Part shown: positions 43,289-55,698 of the stretch, piece by piece
Layout of the letters: the number at the start of each line of letters is the position of its first letter
How positions within the stretch are numbered: position 1 is the first letter of the stretch
Assembly (NCBI GenBank): GCA_000442125.1
Contig: KE546969.1
Coordinates: 1,240,001 to 1,304,000, forward strand
DNA length: 64,000 nt
Direction: 5' to 3'
Source of the DNA: Opeltia flavorubescens
Lineage: Eukaryota > Ascomycota > Lecanoromycetes > Teloschistales > Teloschistaceae
Program-made: the position numbers and the translations under genes
Notes under the pieces: model-generated
What the model was told of the DNA's origin: nothing
What the model saw: the letters and a program-made list of their open reading frames with translations, nothing else
The model's database searches: none

Positions 43289-45336
43289 TCAATAATCCAC
43301 CAGTCGCTCACTCGCTTGACCACGCTCTCTCTCAATTCGCTTCGTCCTCAAATTCTTTTCGGGAGACATAATTTTCCTCTTTTCGCTATCAGTACGGGAG
43401 TAGGGGCGTTCACTGTCTGGAACATTGGGGGCTTGTCGTTGTTTGCGGTAAGACTTCTTTACCACTTCCTTAGACTCCGACACATCGATAGTCTTCATGA
43501 TCTCTCTGGTCTCCGCCGCTGAAGCCTCCGGCTCTAGGGCTGCTGCCGCAAAGCGCTCCTCGCCACGACGCACAAACAAACGTGGATGTCTAGGGGAGGG
43601 TATCTTCGGAGCCAAGGCAAAGAGATCGGAAGAATTGCTGGGCTTGCGCCTGAGACTGGGTGGATCCGTAATCACTGTCTCTAATGGGGTAGACGGCTTC
43701 AAAGGCGCGTACAAGCTGTTAATCACTGGGCCACGAGATTCCGATGATATCGCAGAATTTTCGGCATGAGTGATTGATTGCGATTGACAGAAATCGTGCG
43801 ACTCATCCATTCTCATTTTCGGTTGCAACACTTGCGTAATCGATTGGGAGCGGCCAGGAGAACCTGGGTTTGTCTCATCTTGTTCGACTTGTGAAGTAGC
43901 TTGAGCTGATTTTCCGGCTACAGCTTCCTGCGTCCGGCTCGATTCAGGTTGTTCCTTACCGCGAATTAATGGGTTGGTATACTTGGGCTGCCGCGGCTCC
44001 CATACTGGCAAAGGGTTTATCTGAGGCTTCGCTGTGGTGGGAGATTTGGTATGAGGCTTGGCGGAATGCGGAGGTTGGGAGGCAGGTGATGTTTGAGCGG
44101 TAGGCGGAGCTGGAGGCGGGTACGGAAAAGTGTTGTAGCCTGGGGACTTGACCTTCAGAGGTTTTGGCGCAAGCTGTAGTTGTCCGCCACGATATTGACG
44201 GGCATTCGGCCACAGAGACGATCGATCATCTGTGATCTCCTGAAAGCGAGGAGAAGAGCCATTTGGTTGAAGATCAGAAGGGAATGGACTTCGTACAAAT
44301 CCTTGGGCGAAACCGGCTGGAGGATAGAAAAAAGTTGCATTGGACACCTTAGGAAAGCCGAAAGCTGGCGGTTGACTCGATGGCGGGCTAATTATTGAAC
44401 GCACCCGGGGCGATGTAAAAGATGGTGGCGAACCGGGGAAAGGGTTTAGCTGCGGTTTGGAAGTGCGACTGTTGAAGGCGAAATCTCTGCCATAACCTCG
44501 CTCGCGAGCTTGCCCTGGGTGTGCTGCAACGTACCATGGAGGAAGAGAACGAATACCAATAGCCTTCAGAGTGTCATCATCCGGCATTTCATGCTTGTAC
44601 AGGCATCCTTGCTGGGTGAAGTCACATTCACCGGTGCGAATCCAGTGGGAGCAGTAAACCTTCTTTCCAGGAGTAATTCCGGCCTTCGCCTGGGCAGCAC
44701 GATGGTTTTCATTAATTAAGTTTTCCTTGACTTTCTCGTCAGGGTTTGGACAGGCAGCGACGAGGTCGTCAATAGTAGCCTGTCGGTGTCAGATAATTCG
44801 GGTACGTCTTTCCAAGAAATAGACCTTACCTGGATCTCGTCCACTGGCTCGCCCTTGATCTCCTTGCGCCATTCCTCAATTTCCGCGGGCTTCTTACCTT
44901 CAATTCCAACTTCTGCCGCCTCACTCGCTGCGGCAGCCCTCTGATTTCCGGCTTCCAGATCTGAGCGCTGAACTATCTCAATGGAACTCGAATCGGCTGT
45001 ATTGTCTTCCATTTGCTTGGTCTGCTCCCCGGTAGATGACAAGGGTTGTATTTGGTCAAGGTCTTCAGATGGGGTGCAGCTGGCGCTGGTGTCTCCATTC
45101 TTTGCAGGTCCTTCGTAGCTACTGCTATCCGAATACTTGACCACTTGAACATCATATTGACCGGAACTTCGCTCCTTGACTCCCAAGCTCATCATAGCCT
45201 GGGTATCGGCTTGCGTCATGACAGGTGGAACACCACTAATGCGGACATAGTCCGGCAGCTCATCCACAGCAATGAGTGGGGTGATGGAATGATCGGGCCT
45301 AGATATAAAGAAATGCGGCCTAGGATAGGGCCCCAT
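43289..45336 (-). CDS. CCCH zinc-finger protein, largely disordered
   Basis: Exons 45336-44830 and 44779-43289 give 665 aa. The single finger reads CX8CX6CX3H (CSHWIRTGE, CDFTQQG, CLYKH) at about 219-239, preceded by a helical segment. The rest is disordered: an acidic Ser/Glu-rich N-terminal region, a Pro/Ser/Gln-rich middle (PYPPPAPPTAQT) and a basic C-terminus with Arg/Lys/Ser-rich sequence. CCCH fingers of this type usually bind RNA, so an mRNA-processing or decay role is likely but not shown. The one intron (GTAAGG...CGACAG, 50 nt) lies shortly before the finger. A long 1.76-kb region lies upstream. Confidence 0.85.
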
Positions 45337-47098
45337 TGTCTCTTACGGTCAAGAAGGACATGTATAGGACTAGGGAAGCCAAGATCTGACAACCTTATAG
45401 CGTAGCTTTGCTACAGATCGGATGAGACCTACAGTCAATGTTAGCTTCTTGTATTTACTTCTTGAGAAATGCGATGCGAGCATAGATCTGGTGCAGCAAA
45501 CCTCGACCAGGAAATCGACTCAAGCGATAGATAAAGCTCCAACAAAGACTTTGCTCGGTCAATTAAGTCTTACTTTTGATTCGTGAAATCTCTATAATTA
45601 GGACTGAGTAATCTTGGTCTTCTTCTGGAGATTCAGTGTCAGACTAGCCTTTGGAAGTTTAGGAGGAGAATGGAGAGGACAGATAAGTAGTACAGGAGAA
45701 GTGTGGAAAGCGGATTGCTTTTGTAGCAAGCAACATTTGTTTAGTAGTAGGTTTTCCTCAACCTCATTGAGTTAATGTCCTTCACTCGTTGAGTGATTGT
45801 TGAATTCAATATAATATTCATCAGATCGAACATAAGTCAAGGCTCTGCAGACTTGCTCTTTATATACGAATAATTCCATGCTTTCTGATTCAACATATCA
45901 TGGATTGTGATGACTGACTTCAGAATAATGAGAATGAGAGAAGACCATAGTGTACCGAAGAAATTGCCNGCCGGCTAACGGCAGCTATATTGGGCTTTAA
46001 TTGGAGTCCATACAAGCAGAAATCTTCGACGCCTGATGCAGAGTCATCTACGTTCTAGCCTGTCCTCACCAAAAGGCTGGCGAGTGAGATACCATGCTAC
46101 TTGCCGATGGCCAACATTTCGAGAGCGGAAATGCAACGGCTCACATAAGGAGCAAGCTGAACTATCCCTGATTGGCTCCTTTGTGAAGACTCTGAGACGA
46201 TCCATAACCGATATAACTCCAGATCAAGAGAGATCAAACGGTGCTTTACTTCAGGTCAGGCCAAAGATCAGTCGACGAAATAATAATAAATACCATTTCG
46301 AGATCGTAGCTCTCCCTTCGATCCTCTCCTGACGAATAGCGAAGCACAGAGAGCTGACTGATGACACAAGAAGAACATCTTCACTTAAGGTACTTGGATT
46401 CTGCTGTTTTGACAGCAATCGTTGAGTTGGGAAGTATTGTAAGATGCTTTTTGGGAAGTCGCTGTGCCGAAAAACAAGAAGGAATGATTGCCAGCATCCA
46501 AAACCATACTTCCTCGTCAGAATTGATTCCTACCTAGCGACCTCAAAGTGTCGAGCGCAGTAACGCGACATAATATTTCGGGCTAGCTTTAATTAACGTT
46601 TCTTGGGGCGTATAGTAAACAAGGAAGCTGAAAGCAAGCTTTCGTCGTGGTGAGGAGAGAAAATTTACATGGAATCGTCGTATAGATGCTGGGATCCGGC
46701 CTTCAACTGCCGTGTAGGGAGATCCCCGAAGTTAGTGATGATCTGAAAGTGGTCATTGAATCTGATGTCTTCATCCGCAAGGAATGATCATGGCAAGGAG
46801 TTTCTTCAGTTTCGAGGATACTGACACTGCGATCTTTGTACTGGGGGGTGGACCTAGATTAGAACGAGAGCTGCACACCTAATGATGTGCGGTCAGCGAA
46901 GACGGGATTGATCAAATAGCACATCCATTTATAATAACTGGATGGCTTGGCGTACATTGAAATTTATAAGTACTAAGTACAAGACGCTGACGATTCTGAT
47001 GCACAGACAGGGCGAACTTAAGCCGTGAACTACGAATCATGTACGTGTAGTTATTTGAGTGACTACATCCACTAGCATTGATTAATTAAAAGTAGCTT
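45337..47098. promoter_or_regulatory. Long gene-free region upstream of the CCCH gene
   Basis: 1.76 kb between the CCCH start and the MRM1 stop, both on the minus strand. It should hold the CCCH promoter and 5' UTR and the MRM1 3' UTR. The only sizeable frame (46036-46332) has no family resemblance. One undetermined base lies at 45969. A long untranslated leader or a noncoding transcript could sit here, but the sequence alone does not show it. Confidence 0.5.
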
Positions 47099-49068
47099 CT
47101 AGAACAGACGCTGTCCGGCTGCCGCTGTACCGGGATCTTCAAATTCCTCCCCTACGAATCCTGGACGGCCATCTTCATTCCTCCGACTGTAAACGGAAGT
47201 ATCATTTGATATTGCCTTATGATCAGGATTGAGACCGTTGTCCGCTGTTGGTTTCTTTAGGAAAGCCTGACATAGTAAGGCTGCTGCAACGCTGACGTTT
47301 AGTGAATCCAGATCTCCATTCCCAATTCTTTGTGCCTCTATACCTAGGGAGTAGTCGGCCTTCTTCTGAATATTCCATTGCAACCCTTCTCCTTCGCTCC
47401 CAAGAATCAAGATACACGGATGTGTTTGAGTAGGATTACCCATAGTAGACGTCAAGAAGAATGGCCGCCGGGCAGCGTGTTCAGAATCCGACGAACTGGG
47501 TGAAACGGCAGCGTAGAATTTCCATCCATTCTGTCGACAGCTATCAATGAAACTGGTGGGCCGATCGACGGAGAAAATGGGGAGCGACTCTGCAGCTCCA
47601 GCAGCAGCCTTCAGCGTGACAGGTGTAAGCCCAGCTGAATTATGATTGCAGATTACGATACCATCTGCGCCGAGAAAGTGGGCTGACCGAAATATAGCCC
47701 CCATATTCCCAGGATCTCGCTGGACAATAGTCAGTCTCAACAAGATACATGAGCTTAATGCAATTATGCGTTCATGAAACCTACAATTCCGTCCAGAAGG
47801 AGCAAAAATGGATATCGACGGTAGCCTGTTCCGTATCGTACTACGGAATTGCTGCCATTGACGGCCTCTTCTTCCTTGGACTGATGGCCCATTGCAACTC
47901 TGAACGATGCCTGCGGGCTTGGGACCGGATCCAAGGAGGTCACAGGTATTTTCGGCAGAGGCGACGCTTCAAGAATGTAACCCTGATTTCTCATTGTATC
48001 AGAGCCATCCTGCCAGATACAGAAGTTTCAACTCACATTATGTGGTCTGCCACCACTCATCTTGTCCATCAGCCTCAGCCAATCACTCCCTACGCGGGTG
48101 ACCTCAACATTCGCCGCCAGCGCCAATTTACGCACCTGGCTGTCTTGACCACGCACTTCAGCCGAATCGCCTTGATACAGGTATATCTTGTAAAATTTTC
48201 GGCGTGATCCTTTCAACGCGGCTGTGACGACAGAATGGCCGTATAAGAATTCCGATGCAGGGGTAGTGTATGGTATAGCTAGAGGAGCGTGGGATTTCCT
48301 CCGAGGTCGCTCAGCGAACGACGCTGTATTCCCATCTAAATCCCCTCCCCCCTCCCCCCGATGGGGCATTTTGATCCAGCGACCCTCGTCGGATTTTTTC
48401 GTGGCAGACTCCTGCTCGTATTCTACCTCGTGCCGACTTCTTGTATGACTTGCTCGTACCGTCCAATCGCCGTCTCGATGTTGATGAGACCAGGACTGCT
48501 GCTTTGTTGACACGATTGGGAGCGCTTTGTAGCCGTCTGGCGGGTTGTCATTGTGACCGAAAGTAGCTGCACGACGTTGAGCACGATTCAATGGCGCAGC
48601 TGCTTTTAATACCACTTTTCCGCTCGGTTTGCTTGAAGGTGGCGGAAAAGGTGTTCGCGAGCTGGCTAGTTGAGGTCGGCCGAAGTCTTCACTAGGAATC
48701 TTGTGTTGACTCCGCATAATTTGGCTATTGTCCGCCCTAAGGAGTCGACGTCGCCTCGAAATGAAACTTCCATTTCTAGCTGTAGGGCCCTCGTCATCGT
48801 TGCTCAGGGCCGATTGTCGCTCGAGGTTGGGAGCTCTTGATCGGTAGTGACTTGGCTGTCTGCCAGAGTCGTCTCTTTTTGGAACTCCTCCTAGCCGTGC
48901 TGGCGGATCGAACCTGGATCTGCCGTGTCTTGATTTTCGCAAGCCTTTATCTATTGCAGACCTGGTAGATAGGCATCGCCCAACACAATGTATGAAAGGC
49001 GCGCTCTGGCCATTTTGATGTACGTAGCGATTAGAGAGCCCTAAGATTGCTCGGACATCTCTGGGCAT
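47099..49068 (-). CDS. mrm1: Mitochondrial 21S rRNA 2'-O-ribose methyltransferase MRM1
   Basis: Exons 49068-48037, 47982-47785 and 47719-47099 give 616 aa. The enzyme methylates a guanosine of mitochondrial large rRNA with S-adenosylmethionine. Seen: an Arg/Ser-rich N-terminal third with a likely presequence (MPRDVRAILGLSNRYVHQ), the SpoU substrate-binding part (FLYGHSVVTAAL...YKIYLYQ), then the trefoil-knot domain with DPGNMGAIFRSAHFLGADG, LILGSEGEGL and SLNVSVAAALL, the three SpoU motifs. Introns join HN|GYILEASPLPK and DGI|RDPGNMG in phase. The 270-residue basic, disordered N-terminus makes it longer than yeast Mrm1 (412 aa). Confidence 0.93.
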
Positions 49069-49469
49069 CACATACAAGAATATTTCTTCACAGGTCTGTT
49101 TTAGCGAAGATCCTCAGTTCCTCTAAACTCGTCACGTGACTGTGAACGTACCCATGCCTGACGCGGTCTTCACGTGTTTCGAAATTATGGTACTGGGATA
49201 TACACTCAGGTCAAGCATATCTCATCCAGTCAAGTTCCTTCTCCGTCGCCCATAGTCTCGATAATTCACAGTAGTTCCCTGATGTAGGACCGAAAGCCGG
49301 TATATCGACATGGATAAAATCCTACCCTTGCAGTGAAGTACAACGGTCATGGAAAATTCTACCTAGAACAAGAACCAATTCCACAGCACATGCCATTTCC
49401 GGTTCAAAAGGCTTGATGTAGAGATGTATCAGTCTAGACTCTAGCCGGGATCTTTAAATCGACCCAACA
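49069..49469. promoter_or_regulatory. Divergent promoter of MRM1 and the Mit1-like gene
   Basis: 401 bp between two start codons pointing away from each other. No gene seen. Confidence 0.55.
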
Positions 49470-52400
49470 ATGAAAGCAGCAATGTCAGCAAATGAGAGTC
49501 GTAGTGGGAGCAGTGACATACTTGTCACCAGCCATGGAGTCGATGCACCTAGCCCTCAATCATCATCACGTATGTAAACTGATATGGTTCCAAAAACTGA
49601 AGTTTCTACTGAATCTGGCTTAAAAGGATATAAACCCAATCGTTCGATGCACAAACCCACTATTCAACCCAAAACATCCAATAGCGTTCAGGTCTTGATA
49701 CCGCCAGTCGAAAATCAATGGGAGTACGAGGTCTATCATGAAGACAACGCTGTTGAAGCTATCATAGAAGAGTATGAGGATCTAGAAGAATTGCAGTATC
49801 TTGTGAGAGCTTGGAACGGCGACGAATCAGAGGTAAGTGAACTCATGTGGCCAGATTTAAGGCTTCCCCCAGCGGAGTCTTAAGTTTTGCAACAGGGTGA
49901 TTAAACTAAAGACCATACAAAATTTAGGTGTCGTTCAATCAGCTTCTAGCACTCCCAAATGGCCGTGTGGCTCTAAATGTGTTTAATGAGCGAGTGTCGG
50001 ATGCTGAGAGCACCTCGAGTACAGGCTCTTCCAGCGACATGGTATTTACGCGGCCGACGCGGAATCCAAGAGCAAAAGCTCCTGGCTTTACCGATTTTGC
50101 CGACGTCAATTTGACCTCTGAAGATGAGCTTGTCACCGGACGAGTCGCAAAGCGATTCAAGCCCCGCAAAGTCCAACGAAGCTCAGCTAGCTCGAAGCGC
50201 AAGTATCGCTCTCATTCATCTGCTCGAGACCGGCAACCACGCCGCCGGCAGGCATCACGCAGAGTCACGCAAGGGCATAATTACGATGACAGCATTCCAT
50301 TTGAGGAGTCCGAGGATGGCCTCAGTAGCGAAGCTCAAAGCAGCCTGGGTAAGCGAAAACGTGGCCGACCAAGTAGACTGGTTATTCATGGCCCTTCCGC
50401 TGCCCGAAGGTCGAACCGAAGTGGCAGAGGTCTGAGGTCAATGCATGAAATTGGTGAAGATGATATACCGGAAGTCGTCACAGCCCAAGGCGCTGCTAAA
50501 GCAATCGGGGCAAAGGAAAGTTTCCAGCCTATTGCATCTGACGATCAATTCAGACTCCGGCATCAGAATGAGTGTGACACATGCGGCCACTCTGGAGACG
50601 ACGAAAGTAGGGGCATCCTAGTCTTCTGTCAGGGATGTAGTATGTCGTATCATCAGAGGTGCCTTGGCCCACGAAATAGCCGCGATCACTTGGTCACGAA
50701 GATTGGAGATCGGAACTTTGTCCTGCAATGCAGACGCTGTATAAGATTCGCCCGGCAGAAGGAGCCTTGTGCGCCTGATCAAGGCATGTGCGCCACATGC
50801 CACAAGCCTGGAGCCACTTCAGCCCCTTTTCGTGAACGGAAGTCTACTCGTCAGGAGCAGAAAGACCGAGAGGAAAACGAAGGAGAGGACCCGATCACTG
50901 AAATGCCGGGTTCACTAATCAATAATGCTGACAACGTGTTCTTCCGCTGCCTGAGTTGTTTTCGCGCATTCCATTTTCACCATTTACCATCAAAGGATCG
51001 TGATGCTATGGTTGAAGATCTCAGTAACGAGGAAATTGCTAGCAAGCGATTTACGGACTATTGCCAATATGGCGATTGGACTTGTCAGCAGTGTTCCATA
51101 GCGCCTGCTAAAGTAAGTAGCCTGATTGCATGGCGGCCAGTCAATTTAGACACGTACACGACTGGCATAGCCACTCAAATGGTCGAAGAAGATGCAAAAG
51201 AATACCTCATACGCTGGGACAAATGTTCATTCTCAAAAAGCACATGGATGCCTGGCGCTTGGGTTTGGGGTATCACTAAACCCTCCATGCGCCAGGCTTT
51301 CGCCAATCGTGAGAATGGCAAAAACCTACCGAAGATGAAATTCGAGGACGCTGTCCCCGAGGAGTGGCTCCGCATTGATATCGTTCTTGACGTCGAATAT
51401 ACCAACCTTGTCAAGATGCAGCTGGAACAGGTAGATTTGAAGCGAGTGAAAGAAGTCAAGCGAGCCTATGTCAAGTTCAAAGGTCTCGGCTATGAAGATG
51501 TTGTATGGGATGTACCCCCAGACCCGCAGGATGTCGAGCGCTGGGAAGACTTCCGCTCCGCCTACGATGACTGGGTTCGAGGTCGGTACATTCATTTACC
51601 GCATCTCACAACCTTGAACAACCGGCTTGCCAAGGAGCGGACTCGTGATTTTGAGGAAAAGGCCGCGCTCAAAGAACAACCGAAGTCCTTAGCAGGCGGT
51701 GATCTCATGGCTTACCAACTTGATGGCCTGAACTGGCTCTACTACCAGTGGCACCGGCAGCAGAATGCAATCCTAGCTGATGAAATGGGACTTGGTAAAA
51801 CTATACAAATCATCGGCTTTTTGCTCACGCTGCAGGAGAAACATGGATGCTGGCCGTTTCTAGTCGTCGTTCCAAATTCGACGTGCGCAAACTGGAGACG
51901 TGAGATTAAACATTGGGCCCCATCACTCCGTGTTGTGACCTATTTCGGCTCTAGCGAAGCTCGTAAACTCTCACAGAAGTATGAGCTTTTTCCAGCCAAG
52001 GGCCGAGATATTAAATGTCACGTTGTTGTCACATCGTACGACGCGGCTCAAGATGATGAATTCCGAAAGGTCTTCCGGGGAATACCGTGGCAGGGACTTG
52101 TGGTCGACGAAGGTCAGCGTTTAAAAAACGATAAAAACATTCTCTATAATGCACTGAGTGCTCTGAACGCTCCTTTCAAGGTGCTCTTGACGGGGACCCC
52201 CTTGCAAAATAATGCCAGGGAGTTATTCAACCTACTCCAATTCCTGGATGCCTCCATCAATGCAGCAGAACTTGAGTTAGAATACACAGAGTTTACCAAG
52301 GAAAACGTACCCCGTCTGCATGATATGCTCCGACCTTTCTTCTTACGCCGTACCAAAGCCCAGGTCCTTACATTTCTACCTGCTATGGCTCAGATCATAG

Positions 52401-54280
52401 TTCCAGTGACCCTGACAGTCCTCCAGAAGAAACTGTACAAGTCAATCTTGGCAAGAAACCCGGAATTGCTCAAAGCTATATTTGGTGGAAGCAGAAGAGC
52501 TCTGGCAAAAACAGAGAGAGCCAGTTTGAGTAACATTCTGATGCAATTAAGAAAGTGCCTTTGCCACCCGTTTGTCTACAATCAAGAAATCGAAGAACGT
52601 AGCTCGAATGTTACAGTATCGCATCGTAATCTTGTTGAGGCGTCCTCCAAACTACAACTCCTGGAACTCATGTTGCCGAAATTGCAAGAAAGAGGCCATC
52701 GGGTTCTTATCTTCAGTCAATTCCTCCACATGCTTGACATAATCGAAGACTTCCTCGACGGCTTAGGTCTGTTCCACCAACGCCTAGATGGAAGTATGGG
52801 TTCATTAGAGAAGCAAAAGCGAATCGATGAATTCAACGCTCCGGACTCTCGTCTCTTTGCCTTCTTACTCTCGACTCGAGCTGGAGGCGTAGGAATCAAC
52901 CTTGCTACAGCCGATACAGTGATCATACTAGATCCAGACTTTAACCCACATCAGGATATTCAAGCTCTGTCTCGCGCCCACAGGATTGGGCAAAAGAAAA
53001 AGGTACTGGTCTTCCAGTTGACGACTCGCTCAACTGCAGAGGAGAAGATAATGCAGATTGGCAAAAAGAAGATGGCTCTAGACCATGCACTCATTGAGCA
53101 GATGGATGCCGATGAAGACGAGCCAGTGGACGTTGAATCTATCCTGAGATATGGTACAGAGGCGCTTTTCCAGGACGACGATGCGAATGATATCAAGTAC
53201 GACTCTGCCTCGGTCGACAAATTACTGGACCGAAGTCAGATTGAGAACACAGATATTGCCAAGGACCAGTCCGCAGAGTCGCAATTTAGTTTTGCACGGG
53301 TTTGGGCGAACGATAAAGGCATTCTAGAAGACGGTCTTGACGATGAAGAATCGGATTCGGTACCCACTGCTGCCGATGCGTCTCTGTGGGAGAAGATTCT
53401 CAAGGAACGCGAAGCAGAAGTCGCAAGAGAGGCGGCTCAGAAAGCTGAAATGTTAGGACGAGGGAAACGGCAGCGGCAGGCTGTCGATTATGCCACTCAA
53501 GGGGACCAGGCCATTGCACCCACACCCGAGAAGGCGGCCAGAGATGGAAATGCAGAGGCTTCCGATACCGACTTTGAAGCGCAAGCTCTCGAAAGCGACG
53601 AAGACGAAGAGGAGCTACGTAATGAGAATGAAGATGATCAAGACATCACCAAGGAGCTTTCCGAGGCCAAGGAACGGCGGTCGCGGAGCAAGTATGGCGA
53701 ACCGGTCTTCAGAAGGGTTCATGTCGCCCCGCCGGTACAGCCTCCGTTCAGCGCTCAGCAGAACGGCGTTTCCGATAGATACGACAGTCAAAAGGCAGCC
53801 GCCCAATGCATCGCGTGTGGGACCATACACGTCCAAGGCTCATGCCCGCTCAAGATAGCTGGTACTGAGCTTTGTGGTCTTTGTGGCCAAGCTCATTACG
53901 GCGCGGGATTCCGAAAGGCCTGCACTCATCTACACTCGATCGAGCAATGTCAATTAATGCTCGAGGCAGTGAAATCAAGTCCCGAGCCACGAGAAATCAA
54001 AGATTTTGTTAAAAAATACCTGGTTGGAATTATTGGGAATTTACGGCATGATAAGAAGATTGCGGAGGAACGGAAGCGTGATAGTGTACAGCATCAGGCA
54101 GCGCGGCCACCGTCCGGGTTGAATCAGCCACAGTACGGGCCTCCACAATCCTACAATTACCAACATCTCCCAGACGGTATGGGTTACACGAGGCAGTATC
54201 AGGCGAACGGCATTGGGACTGGCAAAGAGAACCAGCCAGCTGGTTTTCCGGCATCTTCCACACATGAAGGTTCGGGGTAA
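49470..54280 (+). CDS. mit1: Mit1-like CHD-type SNF2 chromatin remodeller
   Basis: Exons 49470-49569, 49627-49832 and 49928-54280 give 1552 aa. It resembles fission yeast Mit1, the Mi-2-like ATPase of the SHREC histone-deacetylase/remodelling complex used in heterochromatin silencing. Seen in order: a disordered basic N-terminus with an AT-hook-like KRGRPSR (about 245), a PHD-type finger (about 317-375, CDTCGHSGDD...CQGCSMSYHQRC), a second Cys/His region, a chromodomain-like segment (about 480-540, EYLIRWDKCSFSKSTW), the SNF2 ATPase with DEMGLGKT (about 719) and DEGQ (about 829) and the helicase C lobe (about 1015-1135, STRAGGVGINLATADTV). A C-terminal Cys cluster (about 1395-1450) follows. 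Exact orthology to Mit1 rather than another CHD protein is inferred. Confidence 0.88.
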
Positions 54281-55698
54281 AAGAAGGCCAGGGTCAAAGA
54301 CATTGCATTTTGTTTTCATGTCATTCTTGCGTGCTTCGAGATTCCCCCTTAGAGCGATATTTATTGTGGTCTTGTTGGCGGTCGCGGTCTTTACGTGATT
54401 CCCGGCTATCTGCATCAATACTTCTAGACCAAAGTCACTTGAAATCATAAACCATCTTTTCAAAGATCTACTCCTGTTTCCACTGAACCTTGATTGCTGA
54501 ACAAATTGTTGAATGGCCAGTGTTGGGGAGGGGAATTACTTGGCCGTAACTCGCACCACGGTCTGGAAATTAGTAGGCCGTGAATCAGTAAAAGGTGTTC
54601 ATTACAAAAACGTCAGAAGCAAGGGGCCCAAGAAATGCCGAGGATGAACAAGTCATTCTGAGCATGTGCGTGATTCTTCGGCTTCGAAGTCTATCCTTTA
54701 CAATTTGTTAGATAATGGTATTCTTTGCCTTGGAACCTACTACAAGCATCGATCACGACGCTAGTAGATGGTGACATTTGCCGGGGCCAAGAGCGACTGG
54801 ACATGGATCGGTTCGGCTTTCCGCATTGTTTCTATAGAGTAGATACTCCAGTACGAGGGAATAAAGGTGTACCGTATCTGGTAGGTAACACTGGCTGTGG
54901 CGTTCGGCAATAATCACAAGAGCAACTTGTAAATCAATACAGCCCCGAACACCAACTTTAGTAGCCATCAGCATTGGTACTTTTCTCAGGATCGAATCAT
55001 CATTCATGTCAAGGGGTTAGCGAGGCGCGGTATGTTGCACAGCGATGCTCTCACGACTGAACGATGTCATTGTGCAGATACTTCGATAATCGGAACAGCG
55101 ACTCAGAGCTGGCGACGGTACTATCGCCCATCACCTCCCCCAATGTGTGATTGGGGAACAGCTATATATTGATTTAAATGCCTGCGGATCGACTACTGCA
55201 AGTCAGCAGCCGCATCCGTTGCTTGTTATCAATATTTGCCTTGCTATCGACGAATGAGACGCTCCTACAATCCACGGCACTCCACGCCTTATCACGGAAG
55301 ATCATCCTGTAGGCTATGGATCATCCATGCTTGGTCGGTGACATTCCAGGGCGGCATTGAATGGTATGCAGTAGCTGGTGGTAACACAAGGCTTGTTGCC
55401 TGCTTCTATCATGTGGCTTGGGCACGTCAGGCGGAAGGAACAGCTTTGTTTGTCTCAAGTCCAAGCCAGCATCTGAGTGGCTCCCCGTGAGTAGGCAGGA
55501 GCCTTGCAGTGTGTGCATCCAAGTCAAGTCTACAAATACCTGTCCGCTCTCGCTTTCTTTGTTCTCCTCACTTGGTCCACTTTCGTCATTCTACCTACCC
55601 AACTTCTATCAGGTAAGGAACCATCTGCTTGCTTTCCTAGAAACACAGCTTCAAAATCAAACAATCTACCATCATTCAGACAACAGCGTATTGCAATC
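54281..55698. promoter_or_regulatory. Upstream region of the aspartic protease gene
   Basis: 1.4 kb between the Mit1-like gene and the protease. A CT-rich stretch at about 55540-55610 looks like a core promoter. Splice-like signals (CAG|GTAAGG at 55613) suggest a possible 5' UTR intron. No other gene supported. Confidence 0.5.

Noticed and set aside
46036-46332. A 98-codon frame in the long upstream region of the CCCH gene
   Set aside because: No family resemblance, unusual composition, no splice signals around it.
55236-55490. An 84-codon frame upstream of the protease
   Set aside because: No homology or splice continuity; part of the promoter region.
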